DNA of 48,530 nt, taken from assembly GCA_964058805.1 (NCBI GenBank), contig CAXKVV010000385.1, positions 1 to 48,530 on the forward strand, in the 5' to 3' direction. This stretch comes from Schoenoplectus triqueter. Taxonomy: Eukaryota; Streptophyta; Magnoliopsida; Poales; Cyperaceae. Under the pieces are notes generated by a model that saw only the letters and a program-made list of their open reading frames with translations, ran no database searches and was not told the origin of the DNA. Position 1 is the stretch's first letter. The number at the start of each line of letters is the position of its first letter. The position numbers and the translations under genes are program-made. This document shows, piece by piece, positions 26,918 through 37,432 of the stretch.

Positions 26918-29900
26918 TTCTCCCCCGGTTGAAAAGAACTCGCCCACGAGTTCGGCTCATTTTCGCCATGGTATGGAGAAAGATCCTTCACATTGAATGT
27001 GGATGAAACACCATAATCTCCGGGAAGCTCCACCTTGTAAGCATTGTCACCTATGCGCTGCAAGATTTTAAACGGTCCATCACCACGGTGCTTGAGCTTT
27101 GCATTGCGCCCAGGTGGAAATCTCTCCTTGCTCAAATGCACCCACACAAGATCACCTTCTTTGAAAATCACAGCCCTTCGGTGCTTGTTAGCTTGTCTTT
27201 CATACTTCTGATTTTGCTTCTCAATCCTCTTGCTGACTTGTTCATGCAAGCCCTTGATTGCTTTAGCACGCTCATCTGCCACCTGATTTGAAGCACCACT
27301 TTTATGCTTGATGTGGAATGTGTAGCCTTGTAAAAATTCCACCCACCTTGCATGTCTCGGTTTGAGCTTGTGCTGCCCATTTATGAACTTCAGCACCTCA
27401 TGGTCGGAGTAGAGAATGAACTCCTTGGAAATGAGGTAGTGTCTCCAATGCCCAAGAGCTCGTACAATTGCATAGAACTCTTTGTCATATGTAGTGTAGT
27501 TCTTACGTGAATCTGAAAGCTTTTCACTAAAGAAGGCAATAGGTCGACCCTCTTGATTGAGAACCGCACCAATGCCTACACCAGATGCATCACATTCAAG
27601 CTCAAAAATATTCTCAAAGTTGGGCAAAGCAAGAATTGGGGCTGCTGTCATCTTCTCCTTGATGAGCTGAAAGTTCTTTTCAGCTTCCTTCGTCCATTTG
27701 AATACTCCTCCTTTCAAGCACTCGGTGATTGGAGAGACAAGAGTGCTGAAATCTCGAATGAACCGGCGATAGAATGAGGCCAGTCCATGAAAACTTCTCA
27801 CATCATGAATGTTGGCTGGTGTTGGCCATGAAACAATTGCATCCACCTTAGAAGGATCAACATGAATACCTTCAGCTGAAACCACATAGCCTAAAAACAC
27901 CAAGTTGCTGGTTAGGAACTCGCACTTCTTGAGGTTGATGTAGAGTTTCTGTTCAGCTAGCACTTCAAAGACTTGGTGAAGGTGTTCCAAATGCTCTTCT
28001 TTACCCGTGCTATACACGAGTATGTCATCAAAATAGACCACCACAAATCTGCCAATAAAAGACTTAAACACCAAATTCATTAGTCTCATAAAAGTACTAG
28101 GAGCATTAGAGAGTCCGAATGGCATCACCAACCACTCAAACAATCCATCACGGATCTTAAATGCTGTCTTCCATTCATCACCAGGCCTCATACGAATCTG
28201 ATGGTACCCACTTCTAAGATCAATCTTTGAAAACACACTAGCACTATGGAGCTGATCTAGCATGTCATCTAGACGAGGAATAGGGAAGCGATACTTGATA
28301 GTAATCTTGTTGACCGCTCTACTATCCACACACATGCGAAAAGAACCATCTTTCTTTGGCACAAGCAAGGCTGGAACTGCACAAGGACTCATGCTTTCAC
28401 GCACCAAACCCTTTCTCATCAACTCATCTACTTGCCGCTGCAACTCGGCATTTTCTGTTGGGTTCATTCGGTATGCTGCTTTGTTTGGCAAAATTGCACC
28501 AGGAACAAAATCTATGCAGTGTTGCACACTCCTCATTGGAGGTAAACCTGCTGGAATTTCATCTGGAACAAGGTTCTGAAATTGTTCAAGTAAAGGTACC
28601 ACTGGTCCGGGTATTAGAGGATTTCTGTCACCCTTAACTTCTTTCACCACCAATGCAAAGGCTATTTGGGATTCTTCAAAAATTTCAGTAAATTCAGATT
28701 TTGAGAGAATGAAATTGCTATCCTTGAGGGCTGGTTTAGATTTCATTTCCATTCTAGAAGGACCCAAAGTAATCTTAGCACCATTCAGCTCAAAAGAATA
28801 AGTGTTTTTAAAACCATCATGGTGTACCTTTCTATCAAACTGCCAAGGTCTCCCCAAAAGTAAATGACAAGCATCCATAGGAACTACATCACACCATACC
28901 TCATCTCGGTACTTCTCACCAATAGAAAAATTAACCAAACAACGCTGGTCAACTTGCACACATTTACCCTTTTCCAACCAAGAGAGTTTGTACGGTTTTG
29001 GGTGCTTTTCAGTTTTAAGCGGCAACTTTTGTACCATAATTTCAGAAACAACATTCTCACAACTCCCGCTATCAATGATAACATCGCATACCTTCCCATG
29101 AGAGGTGCATCGTGTATGGAAGATATTGTTACGGAGCCACACATCATCTTGAACGGGACTGGAATTCAGCACACGCCTAATCACCAACATCTCACCCGTA
29201 TCTCCATAAATGACATCCTCCTCATCTGCTGCCTCATCAAACACGGGTGGAGAATCAAAATCTGTTTGCTCCTCTTCTAGGGGTTCTTCAATAATGGTAA
29301 ATACCCGCTGGTTTGGGCACTCGGACATGATGTGACCGTACCCTTTGCACCGATAGCATTGAACAGCTTTAGGGGCTGGTTTAGAGGGTCCTGCGGTTGC
29401 GGTTTTTGCTGAAAATTTGGCCACTGCACTTGATGTTGGTTTGGCTGATTGCGTACTGCTCCCATGGCTTGTTGGATGGCCTCGATTGAGAACTCGGCTA
29501 CCACCAAAGCTCGCTGTTTTTCTGACTTCTTTCTCCTTGAGTTGCTTCTCAACTTTTGTGGCAAGTTTAAACACATCATGATAAGAGATAAAAGGCTGTA
29601 AAGTTACCACATCATGAATCTCCTTGCGAAGGCCACGAAGATATCGTGCAATGGTTTGTTCTTCGGGCTCAACAACGCCACATTTCAACATGAGGTGATC
29701 AAGTTCTTCAGTGTAATCTGCCACAGTTTTTTCACCTTGAACAAAGCCATGAAGTTGAAAAAAGGCCTCTTGCAAGTACCCTTCCGGCAGAAACTTCTTT
29801 CGTAACTCTTTCACCATCTTTTCCCATGTTCTGATTTTTTGCTTACCCTCACGGGCTCGCTTCATCTTCAACTGCTCCCACCAAATAGATGCATGCTTCT

Positions 29901-30336
29901 TTAATTTGATGGCAACAATCTTCACCTTCTCTTCCTCAGGGACATCTTGGTATTCAAAGACACGTTCAACCGTATTGAGCCAATCTATGAACTCATCGGG
30001 TTGTATGCGCCCTTCGTACACAGGAATATCCGCTTTTAGATCAAAAGCCCGTCGAAATTGCTGGTTCCTTCGGGTGTGATTTTGATGGAGAGCCTCTTCA
30101 TCACTGGACACCAAGGTGTGGTTGTCGTGGAAGGGGTTGAACTCGGCATCATCGTCACCATAAGTTTCGCCATCTGAGCCACGATAGGAATCATCGCGGT
30201 TGTTCCCAGCGGCCTCCATGCGCGCTAGACGCTCTTGGAGTTGTTGCACATGCTGCCTCAACTCGTTCAACTCAATATCTCGATCGGCTTGCTGGTTGCC
30301 TTCAGGAGGATTGACACGAGCACTACGTCGCACCAT
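26806..30336 (-). CDS. Gypsy Gag-Pol polyprotein with integrase core deleted in frame (1,176 aa)
   Basis: Start at ATG 30336-30334 (MVRRSARVNPPEG), about 10 bp from the primer-binding site. Domains: Gag (retrotransposon gag, IWWEQLKMKRAREG, near 150); zinc knuckle CYRCKGYGHIMSEC near 325; protease VIIDSGSCENVVS near 420; reverse transcriptase with [10 protein letters not shown] and VVYFDDILVYS near 765; RNase H with LECDASGVGIGAVL near 910, the Glu in YDKEFYA and YSDHEV near 977. At residue about 1018, KSGASNQVAD runs directly into ERAKAIKGLHEQVSKR. Relatives have some 400 residues here, comprising the integrase zinc finger and DDE core. The integrase C-terminal GPY/F-like stretch (GDGPFKILQRIGDNAYKVELP) remains. 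The frame is otherwise open. Trans-mobilisation is possible but not shown. Confidence 0.93.
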   Translation of the reverse strand: MVRRSARVNPPEGNQQADRDIELNELRQHVQQLQERLARMEAAGNNRDDSYRGSDGETYGDDDAEFNPFHDNHTLVSSDEEALHQNHTRRNQQFRRAFDLKADIPVYEGRIQPDEFIDWLNTVERVFEYQDVPEEEKVKIVAIKLKKHASIWWEQLKMKRAREGKQKIRTWEKMVKELRKKFLPEGYLQEAFFQLHGFVQGEKTVADYTEELDHLMLKCGVVEPEEQTIARYLRGLRKEIHDVVTLQPFISYHDVFKLATKVEKQLKEKEVRKTASFGGSRVLNRGHPTSHGSSTQSAKPTSSAVAKFSAKTATAGPSKPAPKAVQCYRCKGYGHIMSECPNQRVFTIIEEPLEEEQTDFDSPPVFDEAADEEDVIYGDTGEMLVIRRVLNSSPVQDDVWLRNNIFHTRCTSHGKVCDVIIDSGSCENVVSEIMVQKLPLKTEKHPKPYKLSWLEKGKCVQVDQRCLVNFSIGEKYRDEVWCDVVPMDACHLLLGRPWQFDRKVHHDGFKNTYSFELNGAKITLGPSRMEMKSKPALKDSNFILSKSEFTEIFEESQIAFALVVKEVKGDRNPLIPGPVVPLLEQFQNLVPDEIPAGLPPMRSVQHCIDFVPGAILPNKAAYRMNPTENAELQRQVDELMRKGLVRESMSPCAVPALLVPKKDGSFRMCVDSRAVNKITIKYRFPIPRLDDMLDQLHSASVFSKIDLRSGYHQIRMRPGDEWKTAFKIRDGLFEWLVMPFGLSNAPSTFMRLMNLVFKSFIGRFVVVYFDDILVYSTGKEEHLEHLHQVFEVLAEQKLYINLKKCEFLTSNLVFLGYVVSAEGIHVDPSKVDAIVSWPTPANIHDVRSFHGLASFYRRFIRDFSTLVSPITECLKGGVFKWTKEAEKNFQLIKEKMTAAPILALPNFENIFELECDASGVGIGAVLNQEGRPIAFFSEKLSDSRKNYTTYDKEFYAIVRALGHWRHYLISKEFILYSDHEVLKFINGQHKLKPRHARWVEFLQGYTFHIKHKSGASNQVADERAKAIKGLHEQVSKRIEKQNQKYERQANKHRRAVIFKEGDLVWVHLSKERFPPGRNAKLKHRGDGPFKILQRIGDNAYKVELPGDYGVSSTFNVKDLSPYHGENEPNSWASSFQPGENDGDQVMAGLHINNHDQGSKLWTSSQLEEPGPSHIYN

Positions 30337-30362
30337 CCTTCGCCTGCTGCTCTGATACCAAC

Positions 30363-31025
30363 TGATAGCGTTCGAGCTATGAATCGTCCAAGGACACGCA
30401 CACGTTCAACTATAAAATCACAACTGGAGGATACTCTCAACTCACAGCAGGATAAAAGAGGAGATAAACTCAACTCAAGATAAACTTTTTCATAATAATT
30501 CAACAAGTGAGTTTACATTCAGAAATTAGGCTTTATATAGCCATACAACTCAACTCTAGAAACTTCCTACTAATTAATAACTCCTTAACTATTTTTGCAA
30601 ATATCAAAACACAATAAAAACAACATTAACTACTACTGCTAATTCCCAAATATAATTAAAACATAGAAAGACTCAAAAGACAAGTTCCAAGAAACTAATT
30701 GCTGGCTGGCTCCTCAGTAACCACGCTCACTTGACACGAGGTTTTGACCAAGAAGACTCTGGAATCTGGAGAAACTCAAAACATAAAAAAGATAGTCCAT
30801 TTCATTATCTGATCACAGAAATTTAAATCACCCAAATCCGAGCCTTTATGAGAGAGTTATGCCCAAAATACTGGCCCAGTACGAATCTGTCCAGAGAGCT
30901 GCTGTTTCGTAAATTAATTGTAAATATGACTTGGGCCTGGTTCTTCAAGCTGAGAACTGGTCCATAACTTGCTTCCTTGATCATGATTGTTTATATGTAA
31001 ACCTGCCATGACTTGATCGCCATCA
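30363..31025 (-). repeat. 5' LTR (right copy) of gypsy element C
   Basis: 663 bp, identical to the left copy. It would supply the element's promoter, reading leftwards. The primer-binding site lies just inside it, near 30345-30360. Confidence 0.95.
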
Positions 31026-31030
31026 AAGAC

Positions 31031-34000
31031 TGTTAGCGAAGCTGACTTGATTCTTTGGCTCCTTGTAGATGTGATGTGACCAGGACTTATCACTTGAGAC
31101 TCTAATTACCCTTATTGATATTGGGAACTAATACTGCCTTGATCTGTTCCTAAGTGTTTATGGTGTGTGGTTTGGTTTGATTTAATATTGGCTGAAATGG
31201 GCCTTGAGCAAAACCCGAGAATCTATAAATTAGATTAATGAAAAGAAAAGGGAAAACAAATTATATATATGAATGGGCCCATAGTTAATAATCTGGTTTC
31301 GAAGAAAATAAAATCCTATTGGGACATCTAAGGGAACTTAACTAACTAAGAATTTAATTAAGGCTAGTAAAAGTAAATTAAGGCACAATAATTAAAAGTT
31401 CCAAGATAATAAAATTGATTAATTAGAATATGATTAATTAATTGGAAGCCGCCCCGAAAGGTTTGGCGGTATCCATGGACTAATACGTAAACATAAAGAA
31501 AACGGGAAATGATTATATTCCCTGACTGCCCCCGATTTCGGGATATCGGTGCATTGGCACCAACGATTTGGTAGTCAGCGTATGATCTCGAACATTAAAA
31601 CACCAACACGTTCAAATAAATAAAAACGTTTAATTTAAAATTAAGTTAATTGAATTTAATTACTTTCATTTAGTTTTTATTTTAATTTAAATTCTAGTTT
31701 TATGTAGGATATTTTCTAATTGATGAAAATAATATAAATATATAAAATAAAATATAATTAAAGAGTATCATATAAATAATTAGAAATTTTAAAGTAATAA
31801 TTGAGGTATGATAATAATTTATAACATAAAATATATATTAATCAATTTCTCTATTTTTAATAAGAATAATATTAATTATATAATATTATATATATTAATC
31901 AATTTCTCTATGTCTAAATAATTAATTATTCTAATTATAATTAAATTAATTAAGGGATAACATTAAGCTAACTTAATTATTTTAAATAAATTAAATTAGT
32001 TACATTAATCGAATAATATAATCTCAAAACACCAACACACTTATTAAAATAATAATATTTAATTAAATTAAATTAAGTTAATCAAGTTTTGTTAATGTCT
32101 GTCACTTCTATTTTATTTTCATATAACAAACCTATAAATTATAAAAATAATATTAGTATGTAAATAAAATATAATTGAAGAAAATAATTTAAATAATTAA
32201 AATTTACAAAATAATAATTAAAATACAATAAAAATTTATATTATAAAATATATATATTAATCGATTTCTCTATTATTAAGAATACAAATGGAAACAATAA
32301 TGATAATAACAAATACTATAAATATATATTAATCAATTTCTTTATTTCTAAATAATTGAATTTTCTAATTATAATTAAAATAATTAAGTGATAATGTTAA
32401 GATAACTTAATAAATCTAAATAAAATTTAGTTAATTATATTTATCAAAATAAACATAATATGATTATAATTTTCAAATAATAATACTCCCGCCTTTGTGT
32501 CCGGTATACCCTGACCTAACCAGACCCAATGTGAATATGATACTCGCCCATTTAATCTATTTCTGACTTCATAGGTTTTCAAAAATATCTTGACGAGCCG
32601 ACAAACGAATACACTCGAGATGAAACGGCTCATCTGACAAGATCGTGATGCGCCACCCGAGATTTAGCAATTTGACGTTCTGACCTAACCAAATTATTCT
32701 CAGGTACGGTTTCCTGGGATTTGATTTTCTTTCTTCAGAATTAGGAAACCCAAACCGAAAAAAAATATTTTTAAAATAAATTTGAATTGCGGTATTTTCT
32801 GACCAAACATTATTTAGAGACCCGAATTGAACTGTCATATGCATTCAGTACTTGACCAGCATATTCGAGACATACCAGCATTTACATGCCATATCATATC
32901 ATACTGCATGTAGACAAGATAGGAATAGGACTCGGGAAATAGTCCCGAGATAGGATTAGGTTAGAATTAAATAAATAAAGTTATAGAATATAATTAGTAG
33001 ATTAATATTATTAATATAATTAGTTATTAATTAAGTTAGACAATTAATCATGCAAAATGCATGGAAAAGTGCTGAGAGGCGGGCCGGGTGATCTCAGTCT
33101 GAGGTTGCCTTGTATAACCAGACCAACGGGTTATATTCCTTTGGTCTGTATATACACTACGCACCTTTGCTTGTCGGTTATCCACCGACCCCGTCATTTG
33201 GCGGGTTCGGCCGTGCCAGAGTGTTTTTCTTTTGATCAATATTACATTTTTAATATTCTTAATATGATTAAGATTTTTAATCCAAATTTGAACGATTAGG
33301 ATACCATGTCTTTCAGTGTTTAGTGTGGGCGTCCATATCTGAGTCTGGATTCTACCCTATTTTGTTATTTTCTCGGAATGCGGTCCTCTGGCCCTTAGTG
33401 GTACAGTGTAGGCTCCCATTTGTATCATCTATCATTTTGTCATTTCTCGGGATGCGGTCCTCTGGCCCCTGGTTGGTACAGTGTAGGCTCCCATCTGTAT
33501 TATATTTCATTTTGTTATTATTTTCGGGATGCGGTCCTCTGACCCTTAGTTGGTACAGTGTAGGCTCCCATTTGTATTAGTTTCCGATTTGTTATTTCCT
33601 GGGTAGTTATCTCATTTTGACGATATGGCAACTGAAGACATATTTATCCGTTTGTTTATATTTTGTAAGGTGAATTACCAGATTCAGCAGACCAGAGTAC
33701 GTGCTTATAGCCGTTCACTCTCCTAGGGCGTTATCGCCTCGGGAGCCCGAATTGTCGTTTGTGCAGCGTTGTCGCTGCACAAACATAAAGTCCTAAGTTA
33801 GTAAGTTGGGCCCTGGTAGTGCCCGCTTAGGTTGGGCCCGAGTTAGTAAGTTGGGCCCTGGTAGTGCCCGCTTGGGATGAGTCTGGTACATTTACAATCT
33901 GGGTATTTATTTTGGGTGTTTGACTCTCGTATCTTATACTTTATATTATATTATTATTTCCACAGAATTTTCTATTTCGGGTTTCTTTACCATATCATAT

Positions 34001-34572
34001 CATAACATGTAGGTTAAATGTGCATAATAACATTTATTATATTTATTCATCAATATTATATTGCATTTCAGACATCAGTATCGGTTTTTGGGTCCAGTCT
34101 AGGAAAGAAGATCAAATCTTAAGGCTGAATCTAAATCCGTACTGAGTAATTTATAAAATTACTCACGTTTCCACGGTGGTTGTGGGATCCAGGTATTTTC
34201 AGGTTCGGGATTTTTGGCTAGAGTGAGGGCTAGGGACAGTCCTGTGTGGTGATAGAGATGCTTCGCCGCTTCCGCATGTGAGCAGGGTAGTGGATTATGA
34301 TCTATCGAGTTTCGAGTTTTATTTCTTTCTTTTGGGTTTTTCTTTGAGAGATTTTGCTGCCCATTCCGATGGAGCTAGCTCCGCCGATGTCGGCGTTGTA
34401 TTTCTCTTTGTTCATTCTGGACTGTATGGTCATGTATATTATATTATTATTGTTTTGTTTATTCTGTGATTTTCTTATTTTATTCATTTAGCCTTTCGTA
34501 CGCACGTCTCGTCGTGCGTACGTGGCGGGATTAAGCACCCCTAACCCGATTCAATTATTCTGGGGTGTGACA
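31031..34572. repeat. Right part of element B LTR with internal repeats
   Basis: No coding domain. It holds an AT-rich diverged duplication (about 31595-32450), three copies of a unit of about 75 bp containing gatgcggtcctctg (33371-33595) and two copies of a 45-bp unit containing gttgggccctggtagtgcc (33796-33885). Perfect hairpins lie at 33757-33784 and 34497-34522. The end matches the GGGTGTGACA terminus common in plant gypsy LTRs. Confidence 0.7.
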
Positions 34573-37080
34573 GATGATCTTCTTGATGAGTTATCTGGTG
34601 CAAAAATCTTCTATAAAATAGACCTGAGGTCAGGATATCACCAAATCCATATGGATACAGCTGATGTGTACAAAACTGTCTTTGGGGCTTACCAAGGCTG
34701 CTATGAATACGTGGTAATGCCTTTTGGTTTAACCAATGCCCCGACCACCTTTCAAGCTCTTATGAACTAAATTTTCAAATCATTTTTGAGGAAATTTATT
34801 TTAGTGTTCTTTGATGACATTCTCATCTACAACCCTCACCTATCTTTCCATGTTCAACACTTGCAGTTAGTGTTTCAGAAGCTCGTGGATCATCAATTAA
34901 GTGCTAAATTAAGCAAATGTGAGTTTAGAGTGCCTTCCATTGAGTACCTAGGCCATGTCATCTCTGAACATGGTGTCAGCACTGACCTTAACAAGATCCA
35001 GGCTATGCTGGACTGGTCTGAACCCAACAATGTTAAGGAACTTAGGTTTTTCTAGGTTTAACTGGCTATTATAGGAAATTCATCTAACATTATGGTGTAT
35101 TTAGCAGGCCACTCACATAATTGCTCAAGAAAAATGGGTTCAAGTGGCATGAAGGAGCTAGTAAGGCATTTCAGACTTTAAAAAGGGCTATGTGTAATGA
35201 ACCAGTGTTGGCCATGCCTAACTTTGCTATTCCTTTCATCATTGAAACTGATGCCTCTGAATTAGGCATGAGAGTTGTATTAATGCAAGGCAGACGCCCC
35301 ATTGCATTCCTTAGCAAGGCTTTTGGAATAAAAATAGAGCACTATCCACATATGAGAAGAAACTCCTGGCTCTTCTTACTGCTGTTCAAAAATGGAGACA
35401 CTATTTATAAGGACAAGCTTTCATTATCAAGACTTACCATCTCAGCTTAAAACATATCTTAGAGCAGAAATTTACTCATGCATTACAGCACAAGGAGCTG
35501 TGCAAACTACTAGGGCTACAATATGAAATACAGTATAAAAAGAATAGTGAGAATATAATGGCTAATGCTCTATCTAGAAACCCTGAATTACAATTGGAGA
35601 ATGGAGTAATGGTTGTAACTGAAATACTTCCTAATTGGTTGCAGGAATTACAAGCCAGTTACATTGATGATGCATGGGCTTCAGCTGTGCTTGAGGGGAA
35701 AATTATAGCTGAAGAATCTAAGGATAAGATATCAATTCACCAAGGCATCATTAGGGTTAAATGAAGGATCTATGTAGGCTCTAGTTCTGATTGGAGGGCA
35801 AAAGTGGTATTAAAACTTCATGATTCAAGTGTAGGAGACCATTCAGGAATTCAAGAGACTTATCAAAGAGTACATAAACTATTCTATTGGCCTAAATTGA
35901 AGGATCAAGTTATTCAAATTGTGCAAAATTATAACACTCGTCAACTTAATAAAGGGGAAAATATTGCCAGCCTAGGCTTTCTGCAACCCATTCCAATACC
36001 TCAAGGTCCATGGTCAGTAATTTCCATGTATTTCATTTATGACCTCTCTAAAAACATGGGGTAAAGATGTCATTTTAGCAGTGATTGATAAATTCACTAA
36101 ATATGATCATTTGATTTCTCTTTCACATCCATTCAAGGCTACTGGGGTAGCTCAAGCTTTTCTGGATAACATATATCATTTACATGGGTTACCATCTCAA
36201 ATCATTACTAATCGAGATCAAATCTTCACTAGTAATTTTTGGTAATCCTTGATGTAGGCCCTTACAATTCAGTTGAATTTCACTACCGCTTATCATCCCC
36301 AAAGCGATGGTCAGACCGAGAGGCTCAATTAGTGTGTTAAGACATACCTACGCTGTATGGTATTCTAGAGACTAGAAGATTAGGCAAAATGGGTCCCTTT
36401 AGCCGAGTGGTGGTACGATACAAACTTTCATACATCCTTACACACTTCTACATTTGAAGCTCTTTATGGGTATCCACATCCTCGGTTGGGGTTAGGTTCA
36501 AGTCCTAAAGGAAGTAATGAGATTGTTAATGATCAGCTTGAAGAAAGACAACTTACCATAAAAGTGTTGAGAGAACAGTTGTTGAGAGCTCAGTTTAGGA
36601 TGAAAAAAATGCAGAAAGGAAGATGAGTGAAAGATCCTTCCAAGTGGGTGATTGGGTATACCCCAAGTTGCAGTCATATCGCCAAATCACGGTACATGGT
36701 CAAATTGGTACGCACAAACTAAAACCCAAATTTTATGGGTCTTTTTGAAATTTTGAAGAAAGTTAGTAGTGTAGCATATAAGCTGAATTTGCCAAATGGA
36801 TCCCTCATTCATCCTGTTTTTCATGTTTCACAACTTAAGCCTTGTCGAGGGAAAATGGTTAATCCTATGGTTCACTTACCAGTAATGACTCTCGGGGGTA
36901 AGTTAAGGATTGAGCCTATAGATGTTTTAGATAGAAGGGTTGTTAAAAAGAAAAATGAGACTATAACAGAAATACTTGTTAAATGATCAAATTTGGATGA
37001 TGAAGAAGCTACATGGAAATACTATACATTTATTTATAATCAATTTTCCGATTTCAAGCTTGAGGACAAGCTTCATTTAA
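34573..37080 (+). pseudogene. Gypsy element A RT-RNase H-integrase-chromodomain, degenerate
   Basis: The reverse transcriptase resumes with [24 protein letters not shown] and FFDDILIY (34570-35055). RNase H follows (35121-35450, IIETDASELGMRVVLMQG). The integrase is in pieces: the zinc region (35804-36064), where the CxxC end reads NTRQLNKGE and so looks lost, and the core (36039-36245, AVIDKFTKYDHLI, NRDQIF) ending in a stop. 36735-37080 encodes LNLPNGSLIHPVFHVSQLKP, then a chromodomain-like stretch (VLDRRVVKKKNETITEILVK, a stop, then DDEEATWKYY). The reading breaks repeatedly, so it is a fossil. Confidence 0.85.
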
Positions 37081-37089
37081 AGGGAGGGG

Positions 37090-37430
37090 TAAGAGGTGGC
37101 AGAACCCGACCCGATCCGCCCGGACCCGAACCCGACCCGACCCGATTTTTTAAGAAAGTCAAACTGACCCGACCCGACCCGAACCCGACCTGACCCGACC
37201 CGACCCGAACCCGACCTGACCCGACCCGAACCCGACCTGACCCGACCCGACCCGAGATCAAATGGCCTTCAATCCAATTGAAATCTATCAACGATCTGAA
37301 AAAACACAACATGTAAATTGACCCGACTTTGACCCGATCCGATTTCTTCCAGAAAGTCAAATTGACCCGACCCGTCCGACCTGAACCCGAACCCGAACCC
37401 GACCCGACCCGCCCGATTGCCACCTCTCGT
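37090..37430. mobile_element. TIR element filled with CCCGA-rich minisatellite
   Basis: The ends are AGAGGTGGCA and TGCCACCTCT, a 10-bp perfect inverted repeat. The interior is built of repeats of gacccgacccgaacccgac, with cctgac variants, on both sides of a central non-repeat part (37257-37320). It sits between element A's polypurine tract (aaagggaggggt) and its 3' LTR. I could not settle a target-site duplication; only gta or ta is shared. This looks like the hAT-type repetitive MITEs with GGGTCGGG cores known from plants. Confidence 0.7.
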
Positions 37431-37432
37431 AT

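Larger units (their letters stand above)
26255..31025 (-). mobile_element. Element C: young Ty3-gypsy retrotransposon lacking integrase core
   Basis: The 663-bp LTRs at 26255-26917 and 30363-31025 are identical by eye. The 5-bp duplication aagac (26250-26254 and 31026-31030) lies in element B. In minus orientation the 5' LTR is the right copy. It ends GCTATCA and is followed by GT and the primer-binding site TGGTATCAGAGC (30356-30345 region). The polypurine tract CCGGGGGAGAA precedes the 3' LTR. One open gag-pol frame fills the interior. The total is 4,771 bp, shorter than relatives because the integrase region is missing. Confidence 0.95.
24980..34572. mobile_element. Element B: very large LTR-only insertion (probable solo LTR), split by element C
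   Basis: It begins TGTGAAACCCG and ends GGGGTGTGACA, TG...CA ends with imperfect inverse symmetry. It is flanked by the 5-bp duplication gatga (24975-24979 and 34573-34577) inside element A's reverse transcriptase. Without element C it is about 4.8 kb and contains no retrotransposon coding domain. It also shows no internal LTR pair, so it looks like a solo LTR left by recombination of a gypsy element (Tekay-like by its ends, an inference) or a LARD-like element. The interior has a CT-rich start (25040-25400), long AT-rich stretches (31.6-32.5 kb), hairpins and tandem repeats. Confidence 0.75.
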
